Assembly: GCA_946482595.1 (NCBI GenBank) | Contig: CAMLSD010000009.1 | Location: forward strand, 1 to 64,000 | Origin: an uncultured Comamonadaceae bacterium | Lineage (GTDB): Bacteria; Pseudomonadota; Gammaproteobacteria; Burkholderiales; Burkholderiaceae | Direction of reading: 5' to 3' | Length of the DNA: 64,000 nucleotides | Shown here: piece by piece, positions 28,281 through 37,824 of the stretch | Position numbering within the stretch: position 1 is the first letter of the stretch | How the letters are laid out: every line of letters begins with the position of its first letter | Notes under the pieces: model-generated | Told to the model about the DNA's origin: nothing | The model's database searches: none | What the model saw: the letters and a program-made list of their open reading frames with translations, nothing else | Program-made: the position numbers and the translations under genes

Positions 28281-29504
28281 ATGTCTCTTCCCGACACCTC
28301 ATCCCGCGGGCGCCGCCCGTGGATCATCGGCACGGCCCTGACGGCCGTCGGTTCCGCTCTCGCTTCGCTGGTGCTGGTGCAGGGCACCCATGCCGACAGC
28401 CCGCCGGCCGCACCGCCGGCCACGCCGGTGTCAGTGGCCACCGTGCTGCCGAGCCAGGTGTCTGCCTGGGACGAGTTCTCGGGCCGCCTTGAGGCGGTCG
28501 AACGGGTGGACATCCGCTCGCGCGTGGCCGGCCAGGTGCAGTCGGTGCACTTCCGCGAGGGCGCGCTGGTGCGCCGTGGCGAACTGCTGGTGACGATCGA
28601 CCCGGCACCGTATGCGGCTGAAGTCGAGCGCGCCGAGGCCCAGGTGATGGCTGCGCAGTCTCGCCAGGCCTACACGCTCAGCGACCTGGAACGTGCGCGC
28701 CGGCTGTGGGACGAACGTGCCATCGCGCAGCGTGAGCTGGACGAGCGCCTCAATGCCCAGCGCGAAGCCGAGGCCAACCTGCGTGCCGCCCAGGCCCAGT
28801 TGCAGACGGCCCGGCTGAATCTGGGCTACACCCAGGTGCGCGCTCCGGTCGACGGCCGCGTGGGCCGGCTGGAGGTCACGGCGGGCAACCTCGTGGCCGC
28901 CGGCCCCGGCGCGCCGGTGCTGACCACGCTGGTGTCGGTGCATCCCATCTATGCCAGCTTCGACGCCGACGAACAGGTCGTGGCACGGGCACTGAAGGAC
29001 CTGCCGCGCGGCGGCAGCGCGCGCGGCCTGATCGAACGCATCCCGGTGCACATGGGCACGGCCAGCACGGCCGACCTGCCCCATGTGGGCCGGCTGCAGC
29101 TGGTGGACAACCAGGTCGATGCCCGCAGCGGCACGGTGCGTGTGCGCGCGGTGTTCGACAACCAGGACGGCCAGCTGATGCCGGGGCAGTTTGCCCGGCT
29201 GCGCATGGGCCAGGCCACGCAAAGCACGGCCTTGCTGATCAACGAACGCGCGGTGGGCACTGACCAGAACAAGCGCTTCGTGATGGTGGTGGGCGACGAC
29301 AACAAGGTCGCCTGGCGCGAGGTGACGCTGGGTGCGTCGGTCAACGGACTGCGCATCGTGACCTCGGGCCTGAAGGCCAACGAGCGGGTGGTGGTCAACG
29401 GCCTGCAGCGGGTGCGCCCGGGGGTGGTCGTGGCGCCCGAGATGGTGTCGATGGATGCCAAGCCTGAAGTGCAGGCCCGTCGCACCGCGGCCGGCCAGTC
29501 CTGA
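28281..29504 (+). CDS. RND efflux periplasmic adaptor (MFP)
   Basis: A 407-residue membrane fusion protein that bridges the RND pump and outer-membrane channel in the periplasm. An N-terminal hydrophobic segment (about 12-35) is followed by a beta-barrel/lipoyl half (VDIRSRVAGQVQSVHFREG), an alpha-hairpin (about 100-165, LERARRLWDERAIAQRELDERL), the second lipoyl half (LNLGYTQVRAPVDGRVGRLEV) and a C-terminal barrel. AcrA/MexA type, with no Cys lipobox evident. AAGGAG precedes the ATG. First gene of the efflux operon, 26 nt before the pump. Confidence 0.95.
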   Translation: MSLPDTSSRGRRPWIIGTALTAVGSALASLVLVQGTHADSPPAAPPATPVSVATVLPSQVSAWDEFSGRLEAVERVDIRSRVAGQVQSVHFREGALVRRGELLVTIDPAPYAAEVERAEAQVMAAQSRQAYTLSDLERARRLWDERAIAQRELDERLNAQREAEANLRAAQAQLQTARLNLGYTQVRAPVDGRVGRLEVTAGNLVAAGPGAPVLTTLVSVHPIYASFDADEQVVARALKDLPRGGSARGLIERIPVHMGTASTADLPHVGRLQLVDNQVDARSGTVRVRAVFDNQDGQLMPGQFARLRMGQATQSTALLINERAVGTDQNKRFVMVVGDDNKVAWREVTLGASVNGLRIVTSGLKANERVVVNGLQRVRPGVVVAPEMVSMDAKPEVQARRTAAGQS

Positions 29505-29530
29505 TCGATGCCTGTACGGAGGGAGGCCCC

Positions 29531-32500
29531 ATGAATCTGTCGAAGTTCTTCATCGACCGCCCCATCTTTGCCGGGGTGCTGTCGGTGCTCATGCTGATCG
29601 CCGGCCTGATCGCGATGCGCGCGCTGCCGGTGTCCGAATATCCCGAGGTCGTGCCGCCCACCGTGGTGGTGCGCGCGCAATACCCCGGCGCCAACCCCAA
29701 GGTCATCGCCGAGACCGTGGCCACGCCACTGGAGGAGTCGATCAACGGTGTCGAGGGCATGCTCTACATGAGCAGCCAGGCCACCACCGACGGCGTGATG
29801 TCCTTGACCATCACCTTCGCGCTGGGCACCGACCCCGACAAGGCGCAGCAGCTGGTGCAGAACCGCGTGAGCCAGGCCGAACCGCGCCTGCCTGAGGAGG
29901 TGCGGCGCCTGGGTGTGACAACGATCAAGAGCTCGCCGGACCTCACGATGGTGGTGCACATCGTGTCGCCCAACGAGCGCTATGACATCAACTACCTGCG
30001 CAACTACGCCACGCTCAACCTGAAGGACCGGCTGGCCCGCCTCAAGGGCGTGGGGCAGGTGCAGCTATGGGGCGGCGGCGAGTACGCGATGCGCGTCTGG
30101 CTCGACCCGCAGAAGGTCGCCGAACGCGGCCTGGCCGCCAGCGACGTGGTGCAGGCCATTCGTGAGCAGAACGTGCAGGCGGCCGCCGGTGTGGTGGGCG
30201 CCTCGCCCGGGCTGCCCGGCGTGGACCTGCAGCTGTCGATCAACGCGCAGGGTCGCCTGCAGACCGAAGAGGAATTCGGCGACATCATCGTCAAGACCAG
30301 TGCCGAAGGCGCGGTGACGCGCCTGCGTGACGTGGCCCGCCTGGAACTCGGCGCGGCCGACTATGCGCTGCGCTCCCTGCTGGACAACCAGCCTGCGGTG
30401 GCCGTGGCCATCCTGGCCGCGCCCGGCTCGAATGCCATCGACATTGCCGACCAGGTGCGCGCCACCATGGCCGAGGTGAAGCCGCTGATGCCCGAGGGCG
30501 TGGACTACCGCATCGTCTACGACACCACGCAGTTCGTGCGGGCGTCGATCGACGCGGTGGTGCACACGCTGCTGGAGGCCGTGCTGCTGGTGGTGCTGGT
30601 GGTGATCCTGTTCCTGCAGACCTGGCGGGCGTCGATCATCCCGCTGCTGGCTGTGCCGGTGTCGGTGATCGGCACCTTTGCCGTGATGCATCTGTTCGGC
30701 TTCTCGATCAATGCGCTCAGCCTGTTCGGCCTGGTGCTGGCCATCGGCATCGTGGTGGACGACGCGATCGTGGTGGTCGAGAACGTCGAGCGCAACATCG
30801 AGGCCGGCCTGAGTCCGCGCGAGGCCACCTACCGTGCGATGCGCGAGGTCTCCGGGCCGATCATCGCGATCGCCCTGGTGCTGGTGGCGGTGTTCGTGCC
30901 GCTGGCCTTCATCAGCGGGCTCACCGGCCAGTTCTACAAGCAGTTTGCGCTGACCATCGCGATCTCGACCATCATCTCGGCGATCAACTCGCTGACGCTG
31001 TCGCCGGCGCTGTCGGCCCTGCTGCTCAAGGGCCACGACGAGCCGAAGGACGCGCTCACGCGCGGCATGGACCGGGCCTTCGGCTGGCTGTTCCGCGGCT
31101 TCAACCGGGTGTTCGGGCGCGGAGCCCGTGCCTACAGCGGCGGGGTGGCGCGTGTCATCTCGCGCAAGGCGGTGATGATGGCGCTGTACCTTGGCCTGGT
31201 CGCGCTGACCTTCGGCCTGTTCAAGGCCGTGCCCGGCGGTTTTGTGCCGGCACAGGACAAGCAGTACCTGATCGGTTTTGCCCAGTTGCCCGACGGCGCC
31301 ACGCTGGACCGCACCGACGAGGTCATCCGTCGCATGAGCGCCATCGCGATGGAGCAGCCTGGTGTCGAGAACGCCGTGGCCTTCCCGGGGCTGTCGATCA
31401 ACGGCTTCACCAACAGCTCCAACTCGGGCATCGTCTTCACGCCCCTCAAGCCCTTCGACGAACGCGGCCCGGGCCAGAGCGCCGGCGAGATCGCAGCCCA
31501 GCTGAACCAGAAGTTCGGTGCGATCCAGGATGCCTTCGTGGTGATGTTCCCGCCGCCGCCGGTGCAGGGGCTGGGCACGACCGGCGGCTTCAAGCTGCAA
31601 CTCCAGGACCGCGGCTCGCTCGGCTACGAGGCGCTGGATGCGGCCACCAAGGCCTTCATGGCCAAGGCCTACCAGGCACCCGAGCTGGCCGGCCTGTTCT
31701 CGAGCTTCCAGGTCAACGTGCCGCAGCTGTATGCCGACATCGACCGCACCAAGGCGCGCCAGCTCGGCGTGCCGGTCACGGCCGTGTTCGACACGCTGCA
31801 GATCTACCTGGGCAGCCAGTATGTGAACGACTTCAACCGGTTTGGCCGGACCTACTCGGTGCGGGTGCAGGCTGACGCGCCCCACCGCGCGCGTGCCGAA
31901 GACATCGGCCTGCTCAAGGTGCGCTCCAGCACCGGCGAGATGGTGCCGCTGTCGGCACTCCTGAAGGTGCAGCCGAGTTTCGGGCCCGAGCGCGCGATGC
32001 GCTACAACGGCTTCCTGTCGGCCGACATCAACGGCGGCCCGGCCCCGGGGTATTCGTCGGGCCAGGCGCAGGACGCCATCGAACGCATCGCCGCCGAGAC
32101 CCTGCCGCCGGGCATCGGTTTCGAGTGGACCGAACTGACCTACCAGGAGATCCTGGCCGGCAACTCGGCGCTGTGGATCTTCCCGCTGGCCATCGGCCTG
32201 GTCTTCCTGGTGCTGGCCGCACAGTACGAGAGCCTGACGCTGCCGCTGTCGATCATCATGATCGTGCCGATGGGGCTGCTGGCCGCGATGACCGGTGTCT
32301 GGCTGGACGGCGGGGACAACAACGTCTTCACCCAGATCGGGCTGATCGTGCTGGTGGGCCTGAGCGCCAAGAACGCCATCCTCATCGTCGAGTTTGCGCG
32401 TGAGCTGGAGTTTGCCGGGCGTACGCCGGTGCAGGCAGCCATCGAGGCCAGCCGGCTGCGCCTGCGGCCCATCCTGATGACCTCGCTCGCCTTCGTGATG

Positions 32501-32770
32501 GGTGTGCTGCCATTGGTGCTGTCCACCGGTGCCGGCGCCGAGATGCGCCAGGCCATGGGCGTGGCGGTGTTTGCCGGAATGATCGGCGTGACGGCCTTCG
32601 GCCTGTTCCTGACGCCGGTGTTCTATGTGCTGCTGCGCCGTCTGGCCGGCAACCGCCCGCTCAAGCTGCACGGGCAGGTGCCTCACGTGGAAGCCTTTGC
32701 CACGCCGGTGCACGGCCCTGGCGGCAGCGCCCGTCCGGTGCCGGCCGCACCGCGCGCCGAGCATGAATGA
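29531..32770 (+). CDS. RND multidrug efflux transporter (HAE1 type)
   Basis: A 1079-residue inner-membrane proton/drug antiporter of the AcrB/MexB class. It opens with MNLSKFFIDRPIFAGVLSVL and has the twelve-helix RND layout with two large periplasmic loops. The TM4 proton-relay acidic pair is in LAIGIVVDDAIVVVENVER and the second-half signature is GLSAKNAILIVEFARELE. The length is normal. The substrate is unknown; Burkholderia relatives with a LysR regulator export chloramphenicol, trimethoprim and salicylate-like compounds, so aromatic acids are plausible. It is followed after 25 nt by the channel gene. Confidence 0.96.
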   Translation: MNLSKFFIDRPIFAGVLSVLMLIAGLIAMRALPVSEYPEVVPPTVVVRAQYPGANPKVIAETVATPLEESINGVEGMLYMSSQATTDGVMSLTITFALGTDPDKAQQLVQNRVSQAEPRLPEEVRRLGVTTIKSSPDLTMVVHIVSPNERYDINYLRNYATLNLKDRLARLKGVGQVQLWGGGEYAMRVWLDPQKVAERGLAASDVVQAIREQNVQAAAGVVGASPGLPGVDLQLSINAQGRLQTEEEFGDIIVKTSAEGAVTRLRDVARLELGAADYALRSLLDNQPAVAVAILAAPGSNAIDIADQVRATMAEVKPLMPEGVDYRIVYDTTQFVRASIDAVVHTLLEAVLLVVLVVILFLQTWRASIIPLLAVPVSVIGTFAVMHLFGFSINALSLFGLVLAIGIVVDDAIVVVENVERNIEAGLSPREATYRAMREVSGPIIAIALVLVAVFVPLAFISGLTGQFYKQFALTIAISTIISAINSLTLSPALSALLLKGHDEPKDALTRGMDRAFGWLFRGFNRVFGRGARAYSGGVARVISRKAVMMALYLGLVALTFGLFKAVPGGFVPAQDKQYLIGFAQLPDGATLDRTDEVIRRMSAIAMEQPGVENAVAFPGLSINGFTNSSNSGIVFTPLKPFDERGPGQSAGEIAAQLNQKFGAIQDAFVVMFPPPPVQGLGTTGGFKLQLQDRGSLGYEALDAATKAFMAKAYQAPELAGLFSSFQVNVPQLYADIDRTKARQLGVPVTAVFDTLQIYLGSQYVNDFNRFGRTYSVRVQADAPHRARAEDIGLLKVRSSTGEMVPLSALLKVQPSFGPERAMRYNGFLSADINGGPAPGYSSGQAQDAIERIAAETLPPGIGFEWTELTYQEILAGNSALWIFPLAIGLVFLVLAAQYESLTLPLSIIMIVPMGLLAAMTGVWLDGGDNNVFTQIGLIVLVGLSAKNAILIVEFARELEFAGRTPVQAAIEASRLRLRPILMTSLAFVMGVLPLVLSTGAGAEMRQAMGVAVFAGMIGVTAFGLFLTPVFYVLLRRLAGNRPLKLHGQVPHVEAFATPVHGPGGSARPVPAAPRAEHE

Positions 32771-32795
32771 ACCCACGCCCCCTGCAGGAGCCCAC

Positions 32796-34202
32796 ATGAT
32801 GAAAGCAACCACCCGACCCCTGCGCAGCCTGCTCGCGCCGCTGCTGGCGGCGCTGGTGATGGCCGGCTGCGCCAGCGTCCCGGCCATCGACCCGGCGGCC
32901 ATGCCGGCCACGCCCACCCAGTTCCGCCACACCGAAGGCCGCTGGACCATCGCCGAACCGGCCGAGGCCCAGCCCCGCGGCGCCTGGTGGCAGGCCTTTG
33001 GCGACGGCACGCTGAACACCCTGGTGCAGCAGGCCGATCAACGCAACACCAGCATCCAGCAGGCGGCCGCCCGGCTGGCCCAGGCGCGTGCCGCGCTGCG
33101 CAGCACCGACGCCGATCGCAGCGTGCAGCTCGGCCTGGGTGCCGGTGTGTCGCGCGAGGCCCCGCCCGGTGCGCGTGGTGTGGCCACGAGCCTGGGCCAG
33201 GTGGGCGCCAGCCTCAGCTACGAGCTCGACCTGTTCGGCCGGCTGGCGCGCGCCAGCGACGCTGCCGCACTCGATGCCCAGGCGCAGGAAGCCCTGCTGA
33301 ACAGCGCGCGCCTGCTGGTCCAGGCCGAGGTGGCGCAGGCCTACTTCAGCCTGCGTGCGCTGGACGCCGAACGCGCCCTGGTGCGCGACACCGTTCGGGC
33401 CTATCGCGACACCCTGCGCCTGACTGAACGGCGCTTCGAAGCCGGTGACGTGGCCGAGCTGGACGTGGCCCGGGTGCGTGCCGAAGTGGCTGCCACCGAA
33501 GCCGAAGGCCTGGCGCTGGACCGCCGCCGCGCCCAGGTCGAGCACGCGCTGGCCGTGCTGGTGGGGGAGGCGGCCTCGGCCTTCCGGCTGCCCGAGGCCG
33601 GCTGGTCCTCGGCCTTGCCCGCCATCCCGCCCGGCGTGCCCGCCACGGTGCTGGCCCGCCGCCCCGACGTGTCGGCCGCACAGCGATCGCTGATGGCCGC
33701 GCAGGCCCGCGTGGGCGTGGCCCAGGCGGCCTGGTTCCCGAGCGTGACACTGACCGCCGACGGCGGTGTGGCCTCGCCCGAACTGGGCGACATCTTCCGC
33801 TGGTCGTCACGGGCCTGGGGGCTTGGCGCCCTGTTGTCGCTGCCGCTCTTCGACGGCGGCCGCCGGGAGGCCGGCGTGCAGTCGGCCACCGCGGCCATGG
33901 ACGACGCGCTGGCCCGCTACCGCGAGCAGGTGCTGGTTGCCTTCCGCGACGTGGAAGACGAGCTCGCGTCGCTGCAGATCCTGGCCGAACAGGCGCAGGC
34001 CCAGGCGCGTGCCGTGGACTCGGCCGCGCGCGCGACGGCACTGTCGGGATCGCGCTATCGCAACGGCCTGGTCAGCCAGCTCGAGCTGCTCGACGCCCAG
34101 CGCAGCGAGCTGCGCAATCGTCGCCAGGCACTGCAGGTCAAGGCCGCGCAATACCAGTCCACCGTGGGGCTGGTGCGGGCACTGGGCGGGGCCTGGGGCT
34201 GA
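32796..34202 (+). CDS. RND efflux outer-membrane channel lipoprotein (NodT/OprM type)
   Basis: A 468-residue trimeric outer-membrane channel. The signal peptide ends in VMAGC, giving a lipid-modified Cys25. Two OEP repeats follow: GAWWQAFGDGTLNTLVQQADQRNTSIQQAAARL leads into the first, and ARRPDVSAAQRSLMAAQARVGVAQAAWFPSVTL begins the second. The ATG at 32796 (followed by another ATG) has AGGAG six nt upstream. Last gene of the adaptor-pump-channel operon. Confidence 0.94.
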   Translation: MMKATTRPLRSLLAPLLAALVMAGCASVPAIDPAAMPATPTQFRHTEGRWTIAEPAEAQPRGAWWQAFGDGTLNTLVQQADQRNTSIQQAAARLAQARAALRSTDADRSVQLGLGAGVSREAPPGARGVATSLGQVGASLSYELDLFGRLARASDAAALDAQAQEALLNSARLLVQAEVAQAYFSLRALDAERALVRDTVRAYRDTLRLTERRFEAGDVAELDVARVRAEVAATEAEGLALDRRRAQVEHALAVLVGEAASAFRLPEAGWSSALPAIPPGVPATVLARRPDVSAAQRSLMAAQARVGVAQAAWFPSVTLTADGGVASPELGDIFRWSSRAWGLGALLSLPLFDGGRREAGVQSATAAMDDALARYREQVLVAFRDVEDELASLQILAEQAQAQARAVDSAARATALSGSRYRNGLVSQLELLDAQRSELRNRRQALQVKAAQYQSTVGLVRALGGAWG

Positions 34203-34293
34203 CGTTAATGCAGCGGCGAGCCCCGCTTCGGAGGGATTGACCCCGGCCGCCGCTGCGCCTCCAATGCGCCGACACGCAACCAAGGGGGCACAC

Positions 34294-35307
34294 ATGAGCA
34301 AGCTCAGCAGCGCAGTCCAAAGCTTCCAGACCGGGGACGTGGTGATCTGCTACTACCCGCAGGTTCCCAAGCAGACCCTGCACCTCACCGTGTTCCTCGA
34401 AGCCCGCGACAGCCCCGGGGCGGTCGGCGCGGGCTTTGTGCATGCGTCGCCGACGGGCGTGATCTTCGAGAAGGCGGGCAAGTTCTCGGACTACAAGGTC
34501 GGCGGCTTCCTGCATGCGAGGCTGGCGAGTGACGAGGCGAGGCGCCAGAGCACGGCCATGATGGCCCGCACCTGGGCCACCACCGCCAAGCTCACGCCCT
34601 ATGGGTCCTCGCCCACCTCCAAGGAGGTGGGTTCGACCGTGTCGACACCCAATGCCAACCGCTTCTCGGGCATGCGTGCCACGCAGGCCCTGAGCGAGAT
34701 CCCGTTCGACTTCACCGCACTCGCGCGGCTGCTGAAGTGGGCCCACCGCGCCAACACCGCCACCACCCTCAGCGAAAAGCGCGGCATCACCTGCGCCGCC
34801 TTCGTGGCCGCCTGCCACCAGACCGCAGGCATGCTCACCTACATCCGGCAGGCCGGCGCCGAGTCCCGCCTGCAGGCGGCCGCCCAGGCGGTCGACAAGC
34901 TGCTGCTCACCAAGCTGCAGGTGCGCACCAACAAGGGCCTGGAGGTCATCATCGACAAGAACAAGTCGGTGACCGGCAAGCCCGTCTACAAGGGCCAGGC
35001 CCTGCGCGAGAACTCCAACCGCACGCTCGACCCCAACAAGGCGACCGACATCAACAGCTTTGTCGCCAACTTCAGCACCGACAACCGCTACGGCTTCGAG
35101 GGCACCGGCGCCCCGAGCGACATCGACAAGCAGTGGGCCTATGTGCAGGAAGAGCTGCTGGGCATCTCGATGTATTCCAGCGTGCCGATCAGCAAGGTCG
35201 TGCCGGCCGAGTTCCTGTTCGACGTGAAGTACATCAACAGCCCGCTGCTGACCAACCTGATCGAGCAGTCGGGTGACTGGAATCGGACGGTGTATACGGG
35301 GTATTGA
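34294..35307 (+). CDS. Unrecognised protein with papain-like Cys motif
   Basis: A 337-residue soluble protein without signal peptide or membrane segment. The N-terminal part reads GDVVICYYPQVPKQTLHLTVFLEA and GAGFVHASPTG, a pattern seen in NlpC/P60-type and permuted papain-like (YiiX/LRAT-like) hydrolases, with a His near 49. A conserved-looking KRGITCAAFVAACHQT follows around 165-180, where the first Cys would be the nucleophile. The rest has no motif I know. AAGGGGG precedes the ATG. It is 91 nt after the efflux operon and just outside the island. The functional assignment is tentative. Confidence 0.6.
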   Translation: MSKLSSAVQSFQTGDVVICYYPQVPKQTLHLTVFLEARDSPGAVGAGFVHASPTGVIFEKAGKFSDYKVGGFLHARLASDEARRQSTAMMARTWATTAKLTPYGSSPTSKEVGSTVSTPNANRFSGMRATQALSEIPFDFTALARLLKWAHRANTATTLSEKRGITCAAFVAACHQTAGMLTYIRQAGAESRLQAAAQAVDKLLLTKLQVRTNKGLEVIIDKNKSVTGKPVYKGQALRENSNRTLDPNKATDINSFVANFSTDNRYGFEGTGAPSDIDKQWAYVQEELLGISMYSSVPISKVVPAEFLFDVKYINSPLLTNLIEQSGDWNRTVYTGY

Positions 35308-35345
35308 ACAGCGGGGCGCAGGGGGGCAGTGGTGTCCTGGGGTGC

Positions 35346-35492
35346 ACCCCCTCTCCCCAGCCCTCTCCCCCGTGCCGGGGGCGAGGGAGCCTGACCGCCG
35401 CGTTGCATCACGCCCTCGCCCCGACACGTGGGCGAGGGGCCTTGGATGTTCCCCCTCGCCCCCGGACACGGGGGAGAGGGCAGGGGAGAGGG
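35346..35492. repeat. Tandem cluster of CCCTCTCCC-type inverted repeats
   Basis: At least three hairpin units stand in a row: ccctctcccccgtgccgggggcgaggg-like pairing near 35361-35387, ccctcgccc with gggcgaggg near 35413-35438, and cccccggacacgggggagaggg-like pairing near 35459-35480. Single members of the same family occur at 326-349 and 6534-6561. The array sits just left of the tRNA-derived repeat, where insertions tend to accumulate. Confidence 0.65.
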
Positions 35493-35730
35493 GTCGTGCG
35501 CGGTGAGCCTGCACGCCATGTCCGCGCAGGCGAGCGCATGCCTCCCGGCCGATGGACCCATACAACGCGCGATCGATCCCAGGCCTGATGCCCCTGGCTG
35601 TGGATCGGCGTGCTGCAGCGAAGGACGAGTGCCTCACCCCAGAGGCGCTGCACGGCGTTGCCGATGCTGCCGAAAGCAGTGCGCCCAAAGAAAAAGACGC
35701 TGACCCGCATGAGCCAGCGCCTCGATGTTC

Positions 35731-35778
35731 TGGTCGGCCGTATTGGACTTGAACCAACGACCAAAGGACTAGGGGTCC
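35731..35778 (-). repeat. Left attachment-like copy of tRNA-Ile(CAT) 3' end
   Basis: These 48 bp match 43977-44024 at 43 positions, including a perfect 26-bp core (35743-35768). The copy covers the CCA end, the T-arm and the 3' side of the anticodon stem of tRNA-Ile(CAT) in the same orientation. The sequence beyond it does not complete a tRNA: the anticodon loop lacks T33 and no matching acceptor strand exists. It is best read as a decayed att site left by integration at the tRNA gene. Confidence 0.8.
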
Positions 35779-36068
35779 ATCCAAGCAGGCCGCAGTAGTC
35801 CGGCATTGAGTCCTACTACCAATGAGCCAGCTCATGCTGGGTCGTATTGAAGCCGCAACTCCCCGCTACTCCGTTGACACTATGTCGTCAACATAACGCC
35901 GGCAGCAGGTGATGCACGCATGCTGTTCGTTCCATGACATCAAGCACTGGGTCTGAGCGCCAGATGCATGCATCCGTTTGCGCCAGAATCACCTCCTGCC
36001 TGCTGTCTTCTGACGGCTGGTTAAGGCGGCTCCACCGGGGCCATAGGAAGCCATCTGCGATATCGTCT

Positions 36069-37805
36069 ATGCCTGCCAAGAAGATCCCACCAGCTACTGC
36101 TACTGCGTCGAAGCCATCAAAAAAGTCACCCACTGCTGCGACCGCGAAGCCGAAAAGCAAGACAGCCACAACGACTACGGCATCGAGCGCCAAGGCCAGC
36201 CAAGCGCCCAAGCTCCGCGACATTCTGGAGAAGGCGGGTTTTCAGCACGTGCCTTCAGACGGCCTTCACTTCACGATCGGCGGCCGCACCGGCGAGATCG
36301 ATCACGTCTTCGTATGGGAGAACGTCGTACTCCTGTGCGAGGAAACGGCTGGCAAGGACGCGGCCAAGCACTGCACCAACAAGATATTCCTGCACGCGAA
36401 GATCAAGGAGCACTGGCTCCAGTTCTTTCAACAGTACAGCCAGCAGAATCCAGCGTTGCCGAATGCCCTGGACCCGCAGTACCAGGTACACGATCTCGAG
36501 GTCCGCCACATCTACTACTCCGAGGAGATCGACGTGGTGGGCTCTATTGGTGATCCTTCGCCGATGCTGATCCTGACGCGCTCCCAGGCCAGATACTTCA
36601 AGTCCCTCGTGGACACCATCGAGCGCTCAGCGAAATTCGAGCTGCTGAAGTACCTCGATATCGCGCTCCACCAGATCGGCCAGGAAAGGATTGCCGGGAA
36701 CGCGGTTCCACTGCAAAGCTATCCGGCGTTCGCACTCTCCGCCGCGCACACGAGCTATCCGGCCGGTTTTGCCGTCGTGTCCTTCTACGCCGACCCGATG
36801 GCCCTCATCCAACGCGCCTACGTCATGCGCCGGGATGGCTGGGAGAGCCCTGACCTGTCCTATCAACGGTTCGTCAAGGCCGACAAGCTCGTGAAGATGC
36901 GCGAGTACCTTGCCGGCAATGGCAAGGTATTCATCAACAACATCGTCGTCACGCTGCCTCCCGAGGCGATCCTGACCGACAGCGCGGGCAAAGCGCTGGA
37001 TGCCGCGACGATGAAACACAAGGTTGAGGCCAAGCTCAACTTGCCGCTCGAGCTGGGCACCGTGGGCATCGTCGACGGGCAGCACCGGATCCTCGCCTAC
37101 TACGAAGGCGTTGACCCCTTCGATCGGACTATCAGCGGGCTGCGAAAGCGACAGAATCTCTTGGTCACCGGCATCATCTTTCCGGCCAACTACACGGCGG
37201 AGATGCGGGTGAAATTCGAGGCTGAAATCTTCTTGGGTATCAACAACAACCAAAGCCCCGTACACACACAGCTTCGGCAGGACCTGGAAACCATCATCAA
37301 TCCCGAAACGCCCCTGGCGATCGCGCGCACCGTCGTCTCGCGGTTGTCCAAGGAAGGCGCGCTGGCCGGCTTGCTGCAGATGTCGCAGTTCGACCCGTCT
37401 GACAAGATTTCATCCGGTTCGTTGGGTCCCTACGTCGTCAAACCGTTGGTACGCAAGAACAGCGCGCTGTACAAGGCCTGGGACGCTACCGGCACACGCG
37501 ATCTCTCACTTGCAGATGATCGCGCTGAATTCATCGACTATTGCGTGAAGGAACTCAAGCGATTGCTGGCTGGCGCGAGTGGTCACCTCAAGAGCAAGTG
37601 GAAGTCGGTCCCCAATGGCGGCGTGCTGTCCACCACAGTCGTTGGTGGCCTTATGTTGCTGCTCGACCGCCTGATCAAAGCAGGCAACACCCCCTCAAGC
37701 ATCGACTACAAGGCAATGCTGAAGAATATTGATGGCTTCGACTTCAGCGCATACACCGGCAGCAGCTGGGGCAAGCTGTCCCGTGACCTCGAGGCTGCCT
37801 TGTAA
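36069..37805 (+). CDS. DGQHR-domain protein with N-terminal nuclease-like domain
   Basis: A 578-residue protein. Residues 1-45 are a Lys/Thr/Ala-rich, probably disordered tail. Residues about 48-120 include GRTGEIDHVFVWENVVLLCEE, a pattern like a PD-(D/E)XK nuclease core (Glu76, Asp78, Glu91), although the usual ExK lysine is not in place. The DGQHR motif is at 336-340 (GIVDGQHRILAYYE), as in DndB and related ParB/Srx-fold proteins. DndB-like proteins are usually about 360 residues, so the N-terminal part is extra. It is convergent with the methyltransferase gene, with 19 nt between them. The function is probably linked to the neighbouring modification/helicase operon. Confidence 0.85.
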   Translation: MPAKKIPPATATASKPSKKSPTAATAKPKSKTATTTTASSAKASQAPKLRDILEKAGFQHVPSDGLHFTIGGRTGEIDHVFVWENVVLLCEETAGKDAAKHCTNKIFLHAKIKEHWLQFFQQYSQQNPALPNALDPQYQVHDLEVRHIYYSEEIDVVGSIGDPSPMLILTRSQARYFKSLVDTIERSAKFELLKYLDIALHQIGQERIAGNAVPLQSYPAFALSAAHTSYPAGFAVVSFYADPMALIQRAYVMRRDGWESPDLSYQRFVKADKLVKMREYLAGNGKVFINNIVVTLPPEAILTDSAGKALDAATMKHKVEAKLNLPLELGTVGIVDGQHRILAYYEGVDPFDRTISGLRKRQNLLVTGIIFPANYTAEMRVKFEAEIFLGINNNQSPVHTQLRQDLETIINPETPLAIARTVVSRLSKEGALAGLLQMSQFDPSDKISSGSLGPYVVKPLVRKNSALYKAWDATGTRDLSLADDRAEFIDYCVKELKRLLAGASGHLKSKWKSVPNGGVLSTTVVGGLMLLLDRLIKAGNTPSSIDYKAMLKNIDGFDFSAYTGSSWGKLSRDLEAAL

Positions 37806-37824
37806 AGGCGGTTCGATTTGCCGC

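Larger units (their letters stand above)
35308..36068. other. Gene-free junction region: repeat cluster and island left end
   Basis: About 760 nt without a credible gene. It holds a tandem set of CCCTCTCCC-type hairpins (35346-35492), a GC-rich stretch, the tRNA-like direct repeat at 35731-35778, and a short inverted repeat gttgac/gtcaac (35873-35878, 35887-35892). The base composition drops in GC to the right of about 35730. The promoter of the DGQHR gene must lie here, but I cannot place it with confidence. Confidence 0.6.

Noticed and set aside
30065..33019. A 984-codon open frame antisense to the RND pump
   Set aside because: Same cause: absence of stops opposite GC-biased codons. The translation is His/Gln/Arg-rich without motifs.
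35731..35820. A second complete tRNA gene at the left end of the island
   Set aside because: Only the CCA end, T-arm and part of the anticodon stem match. The anticodon loop lacks T33 and there is no 5' acceptor strand.
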